64,000 bases of DNA, taken from NCBI RefSeq assembly GCF_001404515.1, contig NZ_CXWE01000005.1, positions 372,001-436,000 on the forward strand, read 5' to 3'. Positions 34,781 to 45,398 of this stretch are shown one piece after another; the stretch's first letter is position 1; each line of letters begins with the position of its first letter. The notes beneath the pieces are model-generated. The model made no database searches. It was given only the letters and a program-made list of their open reading frames with translations, and was not told where the DNA came from. Source of the DNA: Roseibium album. Lineage in GTDB: Bacteria > Pseudomonadota > Alphaproteobacteria > Rhizobiales > Stappiaceae. Both the position numbers and the translations under genes were made by a program.

Positions 34781-35279
34781 ATCGTGCTCCAGTTCGTGAC
34801 CATCAGGGTCACGCAGCGCCCTATTAACGGCTTCAAACCAACTTACCCTCAGCGCGCCGGCAATACCTGCGGCCGCGTACGGAAGAATCAGTGTGAATAG
34901 GTTTGTAAGCCGTGTCCCTTAAGTCCCAATTAACCGTGCTCTTCACGACATTGACAGTACTCAGCATCAATGAAGCACGCGGCCTTTCAATTTGGCTCTC
35001 GCAATTGCAAGTGCCGAAGAGGTATTCAAACGGGTTGCAGCGTTTTTCAGACTATTTGCCGCTAGCTGGCTTTTAAGCTGCGGCGCTTGAGAGCTGCAAA
35101 ACTTCTATTTAGCTCGGTGCGCACGATTCGCAAGTGTGATTCGTCACCGGTCAATTGGAAAATGCGTTTTTTGTGGTTTTTCACACGTCTACAGGGTGAT
35201 TTTGCAGCAAAAAAACAATTTCCCCGCGCTGAGCTCGCCCTCGCATTGGTTTGGACCACGTCCGGCGGCCGCACGGCGG
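34781..35279. other. Gap between dnaG and rpoD, probable rpoD promoter region
   Basis: No gene supported in ~500 bases. It should contain the rpoD promoter, but no -35/-10 pair was convincing by eye. No strong hairpin was noticed. Confidence 0.35.
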
Positions 35280-37208
35280 TCATTGTGCCACGGCGACCGG
35301 AGGTGCGGTTCTGATTTTCTTGGCGCGTTCTGCAAGATCGGCTTCATCACGCGCACACTCTTCGCGCCTGCGGTTCAAATCCTGAGTCAGGGCCTGGATG
35401 CGTGCCCAGGAAAACTCGTCCAGATGTTCATCGGCGGTGACCAACTCGCTGGAAAGCTCCACTTCAAGTGCGGTCAATTCTAGAATATCCAGAAAATGCA
35501 GGTACGCCGCCTCGACGAAATCTTCCGGCGGATTGGATTTCAAGAGCGGGAACCGGTGGTTGAGCGCAAAGAACTCCGCCTTGCCCTGCTCCTGCAGACC
35601 AATGGTTTCCAACATCAACTCGTGCATGATGTCACGCAGGGGTTCATCGAACGAACCGGTCAGGTCCGCTATCGGCGCCGCTTCCAGATCATCAACGATC
35701 CGGCACAGAATATCGCGAAGCTGCCGGTGCAGATCGTTGGTGAACGGCAATCGCGATATGCGCTCGACATTTCTGTCAAGCAGATGCGGAAACCGCATGC
35801 ACAACCCCAGAACCAGGCGTTCTGTTCCAAAGTCGTTGCTGGTGGCAACCCGCTCACGCACCATGCCCAGTCCCGTGGACGTCTCGGCGCTTTTCTTGCC
35901 GTCGCGCCGCGATTGCCGGGCCTGCTCGAAAAACAAGTTGGACAGCTTGAATTTCAGGTCGAGTTGATAGCGACGCCTTACCCGTTCGTCCCGGATCGTT
36001 CCGATCAGGTCGTCAAAGCGTTTCTCAAGCGCTGCCTTGCGCTCAGGCGTGTCGATACGGGAAACCGAGATTTCGCGCTCCCAGACCGCATCGAACAGTG
36101 ACTGGGCCTTGCTGACTTCCTGGTGGAACCCGTCCAGCCCGCGCTGCTTGACCAGATCATCCGGATCCATGCCATCGGGCAGAAAGCAGAATTGAAACGA
36201 AAAGCCGCTTTTGAGGACCGGAAAGATCCGGTCGATTGCCCGATGTGCAGCAGACACACCGGCAACGTCACCGTCAAAACAGATCACCGGTTCGGGTGCA
36301 AATCTCCAGAGCCGGACCACCTGGTCTTCCGTGAAGGCAGTCCCGAGCGACGCGACCACGTGCCGGATTCCAGCCTGCCACAGGGCGACGGCGTCCATAT
36401 AGCCTTCCACGACCACCGCCTCACCCGTCTTGAAGGCCGGTTCACGGGCACGATGCGCGTTGAAGAGCATGATGCCCTTGTGAAACAGGGGGGTCTCGGG
36501 CGAATTCAGATATTTTGGTTGTCCGTCGGGTAACAGTGTCCGCCCGCCAAACGCGACCACTCGGCCCTTGTCATCATGGATCGGGATCATCAGGCGTCCA
36601 CGAAAACGGTCATAGGAAGGCCGCCCGTCGTCCGGCCGGATGACAAGTCCGGCCTCCACCATTGCAGCTTCCGGAATGTCCCTCGCGGCCAGGAACGTCT
36701 TCAGTGCATCGCGGCTGTCGGGGGCAAAGCCGAAGCGGAATTCCATCAGTGTCTCGGATGTCAGATCACGTTTGGCAACGTAGGAACGTGCAACTTCGCC
36801 TCTGTATCCGGCAAGCTCGGTCTGAAAAAACTGCGCGGCCATTTCGCATATGTCGGCAAGTCCCGCACGCCTCTTCTCCCGCTTGGCCGCTTGCGGATCG
36901 GGCGCCGGCAAAGCGACACCTGCCTGTTCGGCAAGGCGTTCAACGGACTCTGGAAAGTTGAGGCCTTCTGTTTCACACAGGAAGGTAAAGTGATCGCCGG
37001 ACGCACCGCATCCGAAGCACTTGTACCTGTTGCGCCGGTCATCGACATGAAAGCTCGGGCTTTTTTCCTGATGAAACGGACAGCAGGCCCAAAAGTCTCC
37101 CTTTCCCGGCTGGGTTTTGCGACGGTCCCACGAGACACGCCGTCCAACGATATCCGAGAGTGTCAGACGGGCGCGGATTTCATCGAGAAGACGCGGTTCA
37201 AAACGCAT
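35280..37208 (-). CDS. dnaG: DNA primase DnaG
   Basis: 642 residues from the ATG at 37208 (MRFEPRLLDEIRARLTLSDI), the family start; the open frame extends 19 codons upstream without a binding site. The zinc ribbon Cys43-x2-His46-x17-Cys64-x2-Cys67 (CCPFH...CFGCG) is intact. The TOPRIM domain is recognised in VVVEGYMDAVALWQAGIRHV and VICFDGDVAGVSAAHRAIDR. The C-terminal ~150 residues match a DnaB-helicase-interacting domain. It lays RNA primers at the replication fork. It is followed by rpoD on the same strand. Confidence 0.96.
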   Translation of the reverse strand: MRFEPRLLDEIRARLTLSDIVGRRVSWDRRKTQPGKGDFWACCPFHQEKSPSFHVDDRRNRYKCFGCGASGDHFTFLCETEGLNFPESVERLAEQAGVALPAPDPQAAKREKRRAGLADICEMAAQFFQTELAGYRGEVARSYVAKRDLTSETLMEFRFGFAPDSRDALKTFLAARDIPEAAMVEAGLVIRPDDGRPSYDRFRGRLMIPIHDDKGRVVAFGGRTLLPDGQPKYLNSPETPLFHKGIMLFNAHRAREPAFKTGEAVVVEGYMDAVALWQAGIRHVVASLGTAFTEDQVVRLWRFAPEPVICFDGDVAGVSAAHRAIDRIFPVLKSGFSFQFCFLPDGMDPDDLVKQRGLDGFHQEVSKAQSLFDAVWEREISVSRIDTPERKAALEKRFDDLIGTIRDERVRRRYQLDLKFKLSNLFFEQARQSRRDGKKSAETSTGLGMVRERVATSNDFGTERLVLGLCMRFPHLLDRNVERISRLPFTNDLHRQLRDILCRIVDDLEAAPIADLTGSFDEPLRDIMHELMLETIGLQEQGKAEFFALNHRFPLLKSNPPEDFVEAAYLHFLDILELTALEVELSSELVTADEHLDEFSWARIQALTQDLNRRREECARDEADLAERAKKIRTAPPVAVAQ

Positions 37209-37417
37209 GGAGGACGAACGATCAGCTGTGATTGAATGCTTTTGCCTGACGGTTGGTCTACGCACCTTCAGGATGATCCGACAAAATAGAATGACTTGCC
37301 GGTTAGCGCCAGTCTCAGATCTTCACCGGGAGTGGGAAATTGAAGATCTGTTGATAGCCGGGGACAACTTGCAGAAGGTTCCCGCTCCCTCGACCCAAAA
37401 GCCGGACGCTTCGCAGG

Positions 37418-37933
37418 TTAGCCCTTCGGGGTTTCGTCCGCACCCTGTTGCTGGTGATGACCATTGCCTTCCGTGCGCAACATATCCTTCACAAGGCAGG
37501 ACGCCTGAACAAAGTCCATCTTTCCCGGATACCGGCTTTTCAGCTCGCTCATGCAACGCCCGATGTCGCGCAGACCATGTGCCTCGATGTCCTTGACGGT
37601 AGCCTCGCAAAGCGTGCGCATCTCGTCTTCGGTAAGCTGAACGGGCAGGAATTCGCGAATGATTTCCTGCTCCACGCGTTCCTGCTCGGCAAGGTCGAGC
37701 TGCCCGCTGGTTTCAAACTCGTCTGCCGACGTTACCCGTTGGCTAATCATTTTCTGAAGGATTTCGATGACGTCGCTATCGCCGACACCATCCTTGCCGT
37801 TGTCGCGTGCAGAGGCTTCCCTGTCCTTGACGGCGGTCTGGATCAGACGCAAGGTCGCGCAGCGCCGCTTGTCGCCTTCTTCTTGCGCCGATTTCAACGC
37901 AATGCCGATTCTTTCGCGCAAGTCGTCGCGCAT
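37418..37933 (-). CDS. GatB/YqeY-domain protein
   Basis: 171 residues, ATG 37933 behind AGGG. The sequence MRDDLRERIGIALKSAQEEG, CATLRLIQTAVKDREASARD and EQEIIREFLPVQLTEDEM is typical of YqeY, a helical domain homologous to the C-terminus of the GatB subunit of the tRNA-dependent amidotransferase. Function remains unsettled; a tRNA-related role is inferred from homology. It lies 209 bases upstream of dnaG on the minus strand and diverges from carA across 234 bases, which is conserved in related alphaproteobacteria. Confidence 0.93.
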   Translation of the reverse strand: MRDDLRERIGIALKSAQEEGDKRRCATLRLIQTAVKDREASARDNGKDGVGDSDVIEILQKMISQRVTSADEFETSGQLDLAEQERVEQEIIREFLPVQLTEDEMRTLCEATVKDIEAHGLRDIGRCMSELKSRYPGKMDFVQASCLVKDMLRTEGNGHHQQQGADETPKG

Positions 37934-38167
37934 GGTTCACCCTATCCCTGCCGCACTGAGCCTGCGGGCGTTTTGACGCCCTTTCACATTTCTCAGCCAA
38001 GCTATTGAATTTTAATGGTCTTTTTTCAAAGGATCAATATTGACGATCCTAGCCGCTTCCCATAGAGTCCCGCGCTTGATGCAGACGGCCGCATAAAGGC
38101 ATTTTTGCCAGTCGCAGACGCCTATCCTGCAGCGCATGATGTCACCAACAGACTCTGGATACAAGAC

Positions 38168-39349
38168 ATGACGACTGCAGACGCATGGTCTGAGACCCCG
38201 GCGACCGCCCTGCTTGTCCTTTCCGACGGCAGCATAATCGAAGGGCAAGGCCTCGGCGCCACCGGCCAAGCCGTTGGTGAGATTTGTTTTAATACGGCCA
38301 TGACCGGATATCAGGAGATCCTCACCGACCCCTCCTATTCGGGTCAGATTATTACGTTCACTTTTCCGCATATAGGGAATGTGGGCACGAATGACGAGGA
38401 TATTGAAACCGTCAACATGGCCGCCGACAGCGGAATTCGAGGTGTCGTTCTTGCTGCGCCGATAACCGATCCGGCCAACTACCGGGCTGCAAAACATCTT
38501 GATGCCTGGCTCAAGAGCCGGAACATGATCGGTATCTGCGGCGTCGACACCCGTGCATTGACCGCGCTGATCAGGGAGAAAGGCGTTCCCAACGGTGTGA
38601 TCGCTCATGCACCTGATGGTCGTTTCGACGTTGAAAGCCTGAAAACAGCCGCCGCCAACTGGCCTGGCCTCGTCGGCATGGATCTGGCGAAAGACGCCTC
38701 GACGACCCAATCACACCCCTGGTCCCAGACGACCTGGCGTTGGGACGAAGGCTACGGAGAAACCGAAGGCTCAACCTACAAGGTCGTCGCCATCGATTTT
38801 GGTATCAAACGAAATATTCTGCGACTGCTCACCGATGCGGGTTGCGATGTTACTGTTGTGCCTGCAACGGCAACTGCAAGTGATGTGCTGGCCCACGAAC
38901 CCGATGGTGTGTTTCTGTCCAACGGTCCCGGTGATCCGGCAGCGACGGGCAAATATTCAGTCGACATGATCAGGGGCGTTTTGGACAAGGGTGTCCCGAC
39001 CTTCGGCATTTGCCTTGGTCACCAGATGCTCGCGCTCGCGCTCGGGGGCGACACGATCAAAATGCATCAGGGCCATCACGGCGCCAATCATCCGGTGTTC
39101 GATCACACGACTGGCAAGGTCGAAATCACATCAATGAATCATGGCTTTGCGGTCGACGCAAACAGCCTGCCGGAAAATGTCGAACAAACTCACGTCTCTC
39201 TTTTCGACGGCTCGAACTGCGGTCTGGCCATGAAGGACAAGCCCGTCTTTTCAGTCCAGTACCATCCGGAAGCCTCTCCGGGGCCGCGTGACAGCCATTA
39301 TCTGTTCAAGCGGTTCACCGATCTGATGCAGGCCGGCCGGCCCGCGTGA
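38168..39349 (+). CDS. carA: Carbamoyl-phosphate synthase small subunit
   Basis: 393 residues from the ATG at 38168; an upstream in-frame TTG would add 21 unlikely residues. The glutamine amidotransferase site is complete: nucleophile Cys282 in FGICLGHQMLALALGG, and the His-Glu pair in VQYHPEASPGPRDS. The N-terminal domain FNTAMTGYQEILTDPSYSGQ is typical of CarA. It releases ammonia from glutamine and passes it to CarB, making carbamoyl phosphate for arginine and pyrimidines. carB lies 1.97 kb downstream, separated by a MerR gene on the opposite strand, an AT-rich gap and an XRE gene. Confidence 0.97.
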   Translation: MTTADAWSETPATALLVLSDGSIIEGQGLGATGQAVGEICFNTAMTGYQEILTDPSYSGQIITFTFPHIGNVGTNDEDIETVNMAADSGIRGVVLAAPITDPANYRAAKHLDAWLKSRNMIGICGVDTRALTALIREKGVPNGVIAHAPDGRFDVESLKTAAANWPGLVGMDLAKDASTTQSHPWSQTTWRWDEGYGETEGSTYKVVAIDFGIKRNILRLLTDAGCDVTVVPATATASDVLAHEPDGVFLSNGPGDPAATGKYSVDMIRGVLDKGVPTFGICLGHQMLALALGGDTIKMHQGHHGANHPVFDHTTGKVEITSMNHGFAVDANSLPENVEQTHVSLFDGSNCGLAMKDKPVFSVQYHPEASPGPRDSHYLFKRFTDLMQAGRPA

Positions 39350-39440
39350 ATTCAGGGTCTGCCCTGCCGGCGGGCAACCGGTTCCAACACGAATGGAAGT
39401 CCGCCTCATGAGTTCGACACTCCGCAGTTGGACGCGGAAA

Positions 39441-39471
39441 AGCAAAACCCCGGCTCATTTCTGAACCGGGG
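39441..39471 (-). terminator. Terminator of the MerR gene
   Basis: CCCCGG (39448-39453) and CCGGGG (39466-39471) pair around a 12-base loop; on the minus strand the hairpin is followed by TTTTGCTTTT. On the plus strand there is no T run, so it serves chiefly the MerR gene. Confidence 0.65.
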
Positions 39472-39497
39472 GCATTGCATTGTCTGAATGAGGCGAG

Positions 39498-39935
39498 TCA
39501 GGCGATCAGTTCATCAAAGGCCGACAGGATCTGTTCAACCTCGGCAACCTGCTCATCAAGCATTTGCTTCTGCTCGACAAGGATCTCTTGTTGCCCCTGG
39601 CAGATTTCCTGCAATTCCTTGAACTGGTCTTGTTTGTTGGTATTGCTTTCGACCAGCTTGATCACCCGCCGAATTTCAGCAAGTGTCAGTCCGATTTTCT
39701 TGGCTTGAAGGATGACCCGCATCCGCGACACATCACGCGTGCCATAAAAACGGCGAGCACCTTTGCGCACAGGGTTAAGCAGACCCTTTTCTTCGTAGAA
39801 CCGCAGGGTACGCAGCGTTACGTTGAAGCGCTCAGACATCTCAGAGATAGCAAGGGCGCGGTCATCAAGCACCACGTCCTGTCCCGGACCTGCTATGTCC
39901 GGAACAACGACCATTTTGGTAGCGACATTGTTCAT
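39498..39935 (-). CDS. MerR-family transcriptional regulator
   Basis: 145 residues. After ~28 divergent residues the MerR HTH reads AISEMSERFNVTLRTLRFYE, then KGARRFYGTRDVSRMRVILQ and KIGLTLAEIRRVIKLVE. A long coiled coil follows (KELQEICQGQQEILVEQKQM) and no Cys cluster for metals is present, so it is a dimerising regulator of the non-metal type. It resembles alphaproteobacterial MerR proteins next to carA. The gap downstream of its start is AT-rich and holds several dyads that might be its sites. Confidence 0.87.
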   Translation of the reverse strand: MNNVATKMVVVPDIAGPGQDVVLDDRALAISEMSERFNVTLRTLRFYEEKGLLNPVRKGARRFYGTRDVSRMRVILQAKKIGLTLAEIRRVIKLVESNTNKQDQFKELQEICQGQQEILVEQKQMLDEQVAEVEQILSAFDELIA

Positions 39936-40863
39936 AATGTTAAGCCCGATCTTGTTTTTTTGTTCCGAGTTCGGTCAGGCTTTGCAGCACCCCTGATTTT
40001 CCGGTCCCACATCCGGATCCTCAGGTCCCACTAGTGATGCAAAACAACCTCTCGGTTATTTACCATCGCACACGGCGAAAAGCCCCAGCTCTGCACGGCC
40101 GAGACTTAGCAATCAGACTAATACACTGGTTCGATAGTTAAAATCTACGCAAAAATCGGAAATATTGATCATTTTTCGCAGAAGTTTCAGAAGACCGAAA
40201 ATTAAACCCTGAATTATGACAGAAAGATCACCAAGCTGGTGATCCATAAACACCCCCACGGACAAACTAGGGGACATAAATATTAATTATCGATAATCCA
40301 GATCCAATAAACCACATTTTCAATTCTCGTGAATTCCGCAGCAGTCCATACTAACTTCACGGGAGCAAGAAAAGGGAAAAATACTTAATTTTCCTCAACT
40401 TACCCAAACAAAATGATTTAGGTACCTGATTTTTTTTAAATGATACCTAGCCGGTGGCACGGCCGTTTCGATAAAAACCAATACACAACCAGAAATTGAG
40501 TTCGAAAAAACAATTTATCAGTGCGCGCATTGCCATAGATTAAATACAATACTGTAATTTTTTTTCAAGTGACGTTGAGGATTCCGGTGCCTGTGGAGAA
40601 CTCACGCTGCCGAAGACTTTCCTCCCTTACCGGAAGGTGAAACTCGTCTCCTCGAATTTCTCCCATAAATGACCGATTGCTCCAACACCTTGTCTTTGAC
40701 CGGTCGTCAAAACGCTTCAACAAGCGCCTATCGCGCAAAAAAGAGCACATTGTGCACTTCTTGATTGACAAAGACCGATCCAGGTTATTTTTGTCAATCT
40801 GATCGGCGTATCCGTTCCAAAGTGCGGTCACGCGGAAGCAAGTTACTCTGGATAAATTGAAAT
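39936..40863. other. AT-rich non-coding gap of 0.9 kb with several dyads
   Basis: Base composition drops clearly compared with the GC-rich genes on both sides, with many A/T runs and frequent stops in all frames, and no supportable gene. It contains GATCACCA-AGC-TGGTGATC (40226-40244), a perfect 8-base dyad, ATTATCGATAAT (40286-40297) and TAGGTA...TACCTA around a T8 run (about 40419-40449). It may hold long promoter or silencer elements for the MerR or XRE-carB genes, or be residual foreign DNA. Confidence 0.5.
40226..40244. promoter_or_regulatory. Perfect 19-base dyad in the AT-rich gap
   Basis: GATCACCA and TGGTGATC are exact inverted arms around AGC. Candidate binding site for the MerR protein or another dimeric regulator. 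Confidence 0.5.
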
Positions 40864-41142
40864 ATGGCCGAATCGAAAACAAAAATCTCCGTGCCAGGCA
40901 TGACTCCGCAACAATTCCGACACTGGAGGCGAACACTCGGATTGAAACAGAAAGACGCAGCTGAGCGGCTCGGTCTGAAAAAACGCATGATCCAGTACTA
41001 CGAGAAGGGCAATCGCGATGGCCGGCCTGTCGAAATACCGAAATCCATACGTCTCGCCTGCTACGCACTGTCGGAAGGAATCAGCGACTTTGACGGTCTT
41101 TCGGCAACACCATTGAAAATCGAACCGTCAGAAACCGACTAA
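40864..41142 (+). CDS. Small XRE-type helix-turn-helix protein
   Basis: 92 residues. The Cro/CI-type HTH reads MTPQQFRHWRRTLGLKQKDA and AERLGLKKRMIQYYEKGNRD. Nothing beyond the DNA-binding domain is present except a short tail. No clear ribosome-binding site precedes the ATG. It lies 172 bases upstream of carB on the same strand and borders the AT-rich gap. A role in controlling carB or the gap itself is possible but unproved. Confidence 0.8.
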   Translation: MAESKTKISVPGMTPQQFRHWRRTLGLKQKDAAERLGLKKRMIQYYEKGNRDGRPVEIPKSIRLACYALSEGISDFDGLSATPLKIEPSETD

Positions 41143-41314
41143 TCGCATCAATTCCATTCGGAAAACGTCGTCTTGTCGTCCTGCCGGGGTTTCATAGTGC
41201 AGAGCTTTTCCCTATAAGACGCGCTCAGCCAACATCGTCACTTACTTTTAGACAGAACCAGACCGAATAGCGAAAGCGCTACTCCGGACTGGCCACTGCG
41301 AGCTGAGAGCCGAG

Positions 41315-44300
41315 ATGCCCAAACGCACAGATATCTCTTCCATCCTGATTATTGGTGCCGGTCCGATCGTTATCGGGCAGGCCTGCGAATTCGACTACTC
41401 CGGTACTCAGGCCTGCAAGGCGTTGCGCGAAGAGGGCTACCGGATCATCTTGGTCAATTCCAACCCGGCCACGATCATGACTGATCCTGACCTTGCGGAC
41501 GCGACCTATATCGAGCCAATCACGCCGGACCTCGTCGCCAGGATCATCGAGAAGGAACGGCCGGACGCGCTTTTGCCGACCATGGGCGGACAGACCGCGC
41601 TCAACTGTGCGCTCGACCTGGAACAGATGGGTGTTCTGGAGAAGTTCGGTGTCGAGATGATCGGCGCCCGCGGTGATGTAATCGAAAAAGCCGAGGACCG
41701 CGAAAAGTTCCGGGCCGCAATGGACACGATCGGACTTGAAAACCCGCGCGCCGCCATTGCCTCGTCACCCGCCATCCGGGACGAGAACGGCAGGATCACC
41801 GGCTACGATCGCAATGCCGGTTATCTGGAGGCGATGCGCGCGCTCGACGAAATCGGCCTGCCCGCAATCATCCGCCCTGCATTTACGCTCGGCGGCACTG
41901 GCGGTGGCGTCGCCTATAACCGTGAAGAATTTGAAACCATCGTTCGCTCGGGCATAGACGCCTCGCCGGTCGGACAGGTTCTGATCGATGAAAGCCTTCT
42001 GGGTTGGAAGGAATACGAAATGGAAGTCGTCCGCGACAAGGCGGACAACTGCATCATCATCTGCTCGATCGAAAACGTCGACCCGATGGGTGTCCACACC
42101 GGCGATTCGATCACGGTCGCGCCTGCCCTGACCCTGACCGACAAAGAATACCAGATGATGCGCGACGCCTCGATTGCAGTCCTGCGCGAGATCGGCGTCG
42201 AAACAGGTGGGTCCAACGTTCAGTTCGCGGTCGATCCCGACAACGGACGTCTTGTGGTCATTGAAATGAACCCGCGGGTTTCCCGGTCTTCTGCCCTGGC
42301 GTCGAAGGCAACTGGCTTTCCGATCGCCAAGATCGCAGCTAAACTGGCAGTCGGCTATACGCTTGATGAACTTGAAAACGACATTACCGGCGGCGCGACC
42401 CCCGCGTCATTCGAGCCCACGATCGATTACGTCGTAACCAAGATCCCGCGCTTTGCCTTTGAAAAATTTCCGGGATCGGAAGCGACACTGACCACGGCCA
42501 TGAAATCGGTCGGCGAGGTCATGGCCATTGGCCGGACATTCAATGAAAGCATGCAAAAGGCACTGCGGGGCCTGGAAACAGGCATAAATGGTTTCGACGA
42601 GACTGAAATTGCCGGTCTCGACCAGGGCGATGACAGGAACGCCCTGCGTGCTGCCGTTTCGACGCCAACGCCGATGCGTCTGCTCAATGTCGCGCAGGCC
42701 ATGCGCTTCGGCATGACCATCGAGGAAATCAATCAGGCAAGTGGTATCAACACCTGGTTCCTGGAACAGATCGCAGACATTCTCGCGATGGAAGCCAAGG
42801 TGAGAAACATCGGATTGCCTCGGGATGCCGCAAACCTGCGCAAGCTGAAATCCATGGGGTTCTCCGATGCGCGCCTGGCAAGCCTTGCAGGCCTTGACGC
42901 CGACAATGTCGTCAAACTGCGTGAAGAACTGAATGTTCATCCGGTTTACAAGCGCATCGACACATGTGCTGCAGAATTTGCCTCGCCGACCGCATATATG
43001 TATTCCACCTACGAGGCACCGTTCATGGGTGCCCCGGCGTGTGAAGCCAACCCGTCGGACAGGAAAAAGGTTGTGATCCTGGGCGGAGGACCGAACAGGA
43101 TCGGTCAGGGTATCGAATTCGACTACTGCTGTTGCCACGCGGCATTCGCCCTCGACGAGGCCGGCTACGAAACCATCATGATCAATTGCAATCCGGAGAC
43201 GGTTTCGACGGACTACGACACGTCCGACCGCCTGTATTTCGAACCGCTCACGGCTGAGGATGTTCTTGAAATCATCCGCAAGGAACAGGACAACGGAACG
43301 CTTCATGGCGTGATCGTCCAGTTCGGAGGCCAGACGCCTCTCAAGCTTGCCCAGGCCCTCGTCAAGTCGAACGTTCCAATCCTCGGCACATCGCCGGACA
43401 TGATTGACCTTGCCGAAGATCGCGACCGGTTCCAGAAGCTCCTGATCAAGCTCGGCCTGAAGCAACCGGAAAACGGCATTGCCTATTCCGTTGAACAGGG
43501 TCGCCTGATCGCGGGTCAGCTCGGCCTGCCGCTCGTGGTCCGTCCCTCCTATGTTCTCGGCGGCCGCGCAATGCAGATCATTCGCGACGAGGAAGCCCTG
43601 AACTCCTACCTCCTCGGCACCCTGCCCGAGCTCGTACCCGCCGAGGTTCGTGCAAAATATCCAAATGACAAGACGGGCCAGATAAACACCGTCCTTGGCA
43701 CGAATCCGCTGCTTTTCGATCGCTATCTGCAGGGTGCAATCGAAGTCGATGTCGACGCGCTGTGCGACTGCAAGGACGTTTTTGTCTGCGGCATCATGGA
43801 GCATATCGAAGAAGCGGGAATTCACTCCGGCGACAGCGCGTGCTCATTGCCCCCATTCTCGCTGTCTGAAGAGCTCATTGCAGAACTCAAGCGCCAGACA
43901 ACAGCGTTGGCGCTGGGTCTTGAAGTCGGCGGTCTGATGAATGTCCAATATGCCATCAAGGGCGACGAAATCTTTGTTCTTGAGGTCAACCCGAGAGCGT
44001 CACGGACGGTTCCTTTCGTCGCCAAGACGGTTGGAGCGCCGATCGCCAAGATCGCCAGCCGGGTCATGGCCGGCGAAAGCCTCGCTTCCTTTGGCTTGAG
44101 CGAGAGCAAGCTGGACCACATTGCGGTAAAGGAAGCCGTCTTCCCGTTCGCCCGTTTCCCCGGTGTCGACACCATTCTTGGCCCGGAAATGCGCTCCACC
44201 GGAGAAGTCATGGGCCTGGACACGGCATTCGGAACGGCATTTGCCAAGTCCCAGATCGGATCGGGCACCGGCGTTCCTGATCAGGGAACAGTTTTCGTTT

Positions 44301-44677
44301 CGATGCGCGACGCAGACAAGAAAGGCGTCGTGGATGCCGTGCGCAGCCTGGAGCAGGCCGGATTTTCCATAATTGCCACGGGCGGAACCCAGAAATTCCT
44401 GGAAGACCAGGGCATTGCGGTGAAGAAAATCAACAAGGTGCTTGAAGGCCGCCCGCATATCGTCGATGCTGTCAAGAACGGTGACGTCCAGCTTGTCTTC
44501 AACACAACGGAAGGTGCGCAGGCCATTGCCGACAGCCGGTCGATGCGCCGGGCGGCGCTCCTGAACAAGGTTCCGTATTACACGACCCTTGCAGGTTCCG
44601 TCGCAGCAGCCAAAGGCATCACCGCCCACAAGGCGGGAAGCCTTGAAGTAAGACCTTTACAATCCTACTTCGGCTAA
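41315..44677 (+). CDS. carB: Carbamoyl-phosphate synthase large subunit
   Basis: 1120 residues, slightly longer than the ~1073 of E. coli. The two homologous ATP-grasp halves are clear: [20 protein letters not shown] at the start and [20 protein letters not shown] near 585. The C-terminal MGS-like allosteric domain covers the last ~150 residues ([40 protein letters not shown]). It phosphorylates bicarbonate, joins ammonia from CarA, and phosphorylates carbamate. Extra residues lie chiefly near 140-160 and in the inter-half region. Confidence 0.97.
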   Translation: MPKRTDISSILIIGAGPIVIGQACEFDYSGTQACKALREEGYRIILVNSNPATIMTDPDLADATYIEPITPDLVARIIEKERPDALLPTMGGQTALNCALDLEQMGVLEKFGVEMIGARGDVIEKAEDREKFRAAMDTIGLENPRAAIASSPAIRDENGRITGYDRNAGYLEAMRALDEIGLPAIIRPAFTLGGTGGGVAYNREEFETIVRSGIDASPVGQVLIDESLLGWKEYEMEVVRDKADNCIIICSIENVDPMGVHTGDSITVAPALTLTDKEYQMMRDASIAVLREIGVETGGSNVQFAVDPDNGRLVVIEMNPRVSRSSALASKATGFPIAKIAAKLAVGYTLDELENDITGGATPASFEPTIDYVVTKIPRFAFEKFPGSEATLTTAMKSVGEVMAIGRTFNESMQKALRGLETGINGFDETEIAGLDQGDDRNALRAAVSTPTPMRLLNVAQAMRFGMTIEEINQASGINTWFLEQIADILAMEAKVRNIGLPRDAANLRKLKSMGFSDARLASLAGLDADNVVKLREELNVHPVYKRIDTCAAEFASPTAYMYSTYEAPFMGAPACEANPSDRKKVVILGGGPNRIGQGIEFDYCCCHAAFALDEAGYETIMINCNPETVSTDYDTSDRLYFEPLTAEDVLEIIRKEQDNGTLHGVIVQFGGQTPLKLAQALVKSNVPILGTSPDMIDLAEDRDRFQKLLIKLGLKQPENGIAYSVEQGRLIAGQLGLPLVVRPSYVLGGRAMQIIRDEEALNSYLLGTLPELVPAEVRAKYPNDKTGQINTVLGTNPLLFDRYLQGAIEVDVDALCDCKDVFVCGIMEHIEEAGIHSGDSACSLPPFSLSEELIAELKRQTTALALGLEVGGLMNVQYAIKGDEIFVLEVNPRASRTVPFVAKTVGAPIAKIASRVMAGESLASFGLSESKLDHIAVKEAVFPFARFPGVDTILGPEMRSTGEVMGLDTAFGTAFAKSQIGSGTGVPDQGTVFVSMRDADKKGVVDAVRSLEQAGFSIIATGGTQKFLEDQGIAVKKINKVLEGRPHIVDAVKNGDVQLVFNTTEGAQAIADSRSMRRAALLNKVPYYTTLAGSVAAAKGITAHKAGSLEVRPLQSYFG

Positions 44678-44698
44678 GGCTATTATATACGCGACCGG

Positions 44699-44734
44699 CC
44701 GGGAAAGCGCGCCTTTCCCGGTTGGTTTGTTTTT
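44699..44734 (+). terminator. Rho-independent terminator of carB
   Basis: CCGGGAAAG (44699-44707) and CTTTCCCGG (44713-44721) form nine pairs around a CGCGC loop, followed by TTGGTTTGTTTTT. Confidence 0.9.
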
Positions 44735-44804
44735 GTAAATACGTGGTCCTTATAGAGAGCGAAACCAGCTTAAAAGGATCCAATAAGCTGAAGGTCTGAG
44801 ACCC

Positions 44805-45278
44805 ATGGAAAAAGTTCCGATGACCTCTGCCGGTTACAATATGCTTCAGGTCGAACTGAAGGAACGTACCACGGTTGAGCGTCCGCGCATCGTCGATGCC
44901 ATATCCGAAGCGCGAGCGCACGGCGATCTGTCGGAAAATGCCGAATACCATGCTGCCAAGGAAGCCCAGAGCCTGAACGAAGGCCGTATTGCGGAACTTG
45001 AGGACAAACTGTCGCGCGCAGAAGTCATCGATGTCACCAAGTTGTCCGGCGAAATCATCAAATTCGGAGCGACCGTGTCGCTCATCGATGAGGACACCGA
45101 AGAGGAAAAGCGCTACATGATCGTCGGTGACGTTGAATCCGACGTGAAGCAGAACAAGGTTTCCATCTCCTCTCCGATCGCACGCGCGCTTATCGGAAAG
45201 TCGGTTGGTGACAGCGTTGAAGTGGCCGCTCCCGGGGGAGCCCGCTCTTACGAAATTGTTCAAGTCAAATTCACCTGA
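44805..45278 (+). CDS. greA: Transcript cleavage factor GreA
   Basis: 157 residues, normal length. The N-terminal coiled coil starts [20 protein letters not shown] and contains the acidic tip [20 protein letters not shown] that reaches into the RNA polymerase channel. The C-terminal FKBP-like domain reads [20 protein letters not shown] and [13 protein letters not shown]. It rescues backtracked polymerase by stimulating RNA cleavage. It follows carB after a strong terminator, so it has its own promoter. Confidence 0.97.
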   Translation: MEKVPMTSAGYNMLQVELKERTTVERPRIVDAISEARAHGDLSENAEYHAAKEAQSLNEGRIAELEDKLSRAEVIDVTKLSGEIIKFGATVSLIDEDTEEEKRYMIVGDVESDVKQNKVSISSPIARALIGKSVGDSVEVAAPGGARSYEIVQVKFT

Positions 45279-45398
45279 ACCTTTGACATTCCAATCAGAT
45301 AAGGTCTGACACGGCGTCAATCGATCACTGCCGTTTTCCCTTTGACGCATGCCGGTCAATCGCTAAGGTAGCTACCGGTATGTGTCGGAGGTCTGGTG

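Noticed and set aside
40565..41068. 167-residue minus-strand open frame in the AT-rich gap and XRE gene
   Set aside because: Composition is Arg/Ser/Cys-rich with no fold; it overlaps the clear XRE gene on the other strand.
42407..43825. 472-residue minus-strand open frame inside carB
   Set aside because: Antisense shadow of a strongly recognised essential gene.
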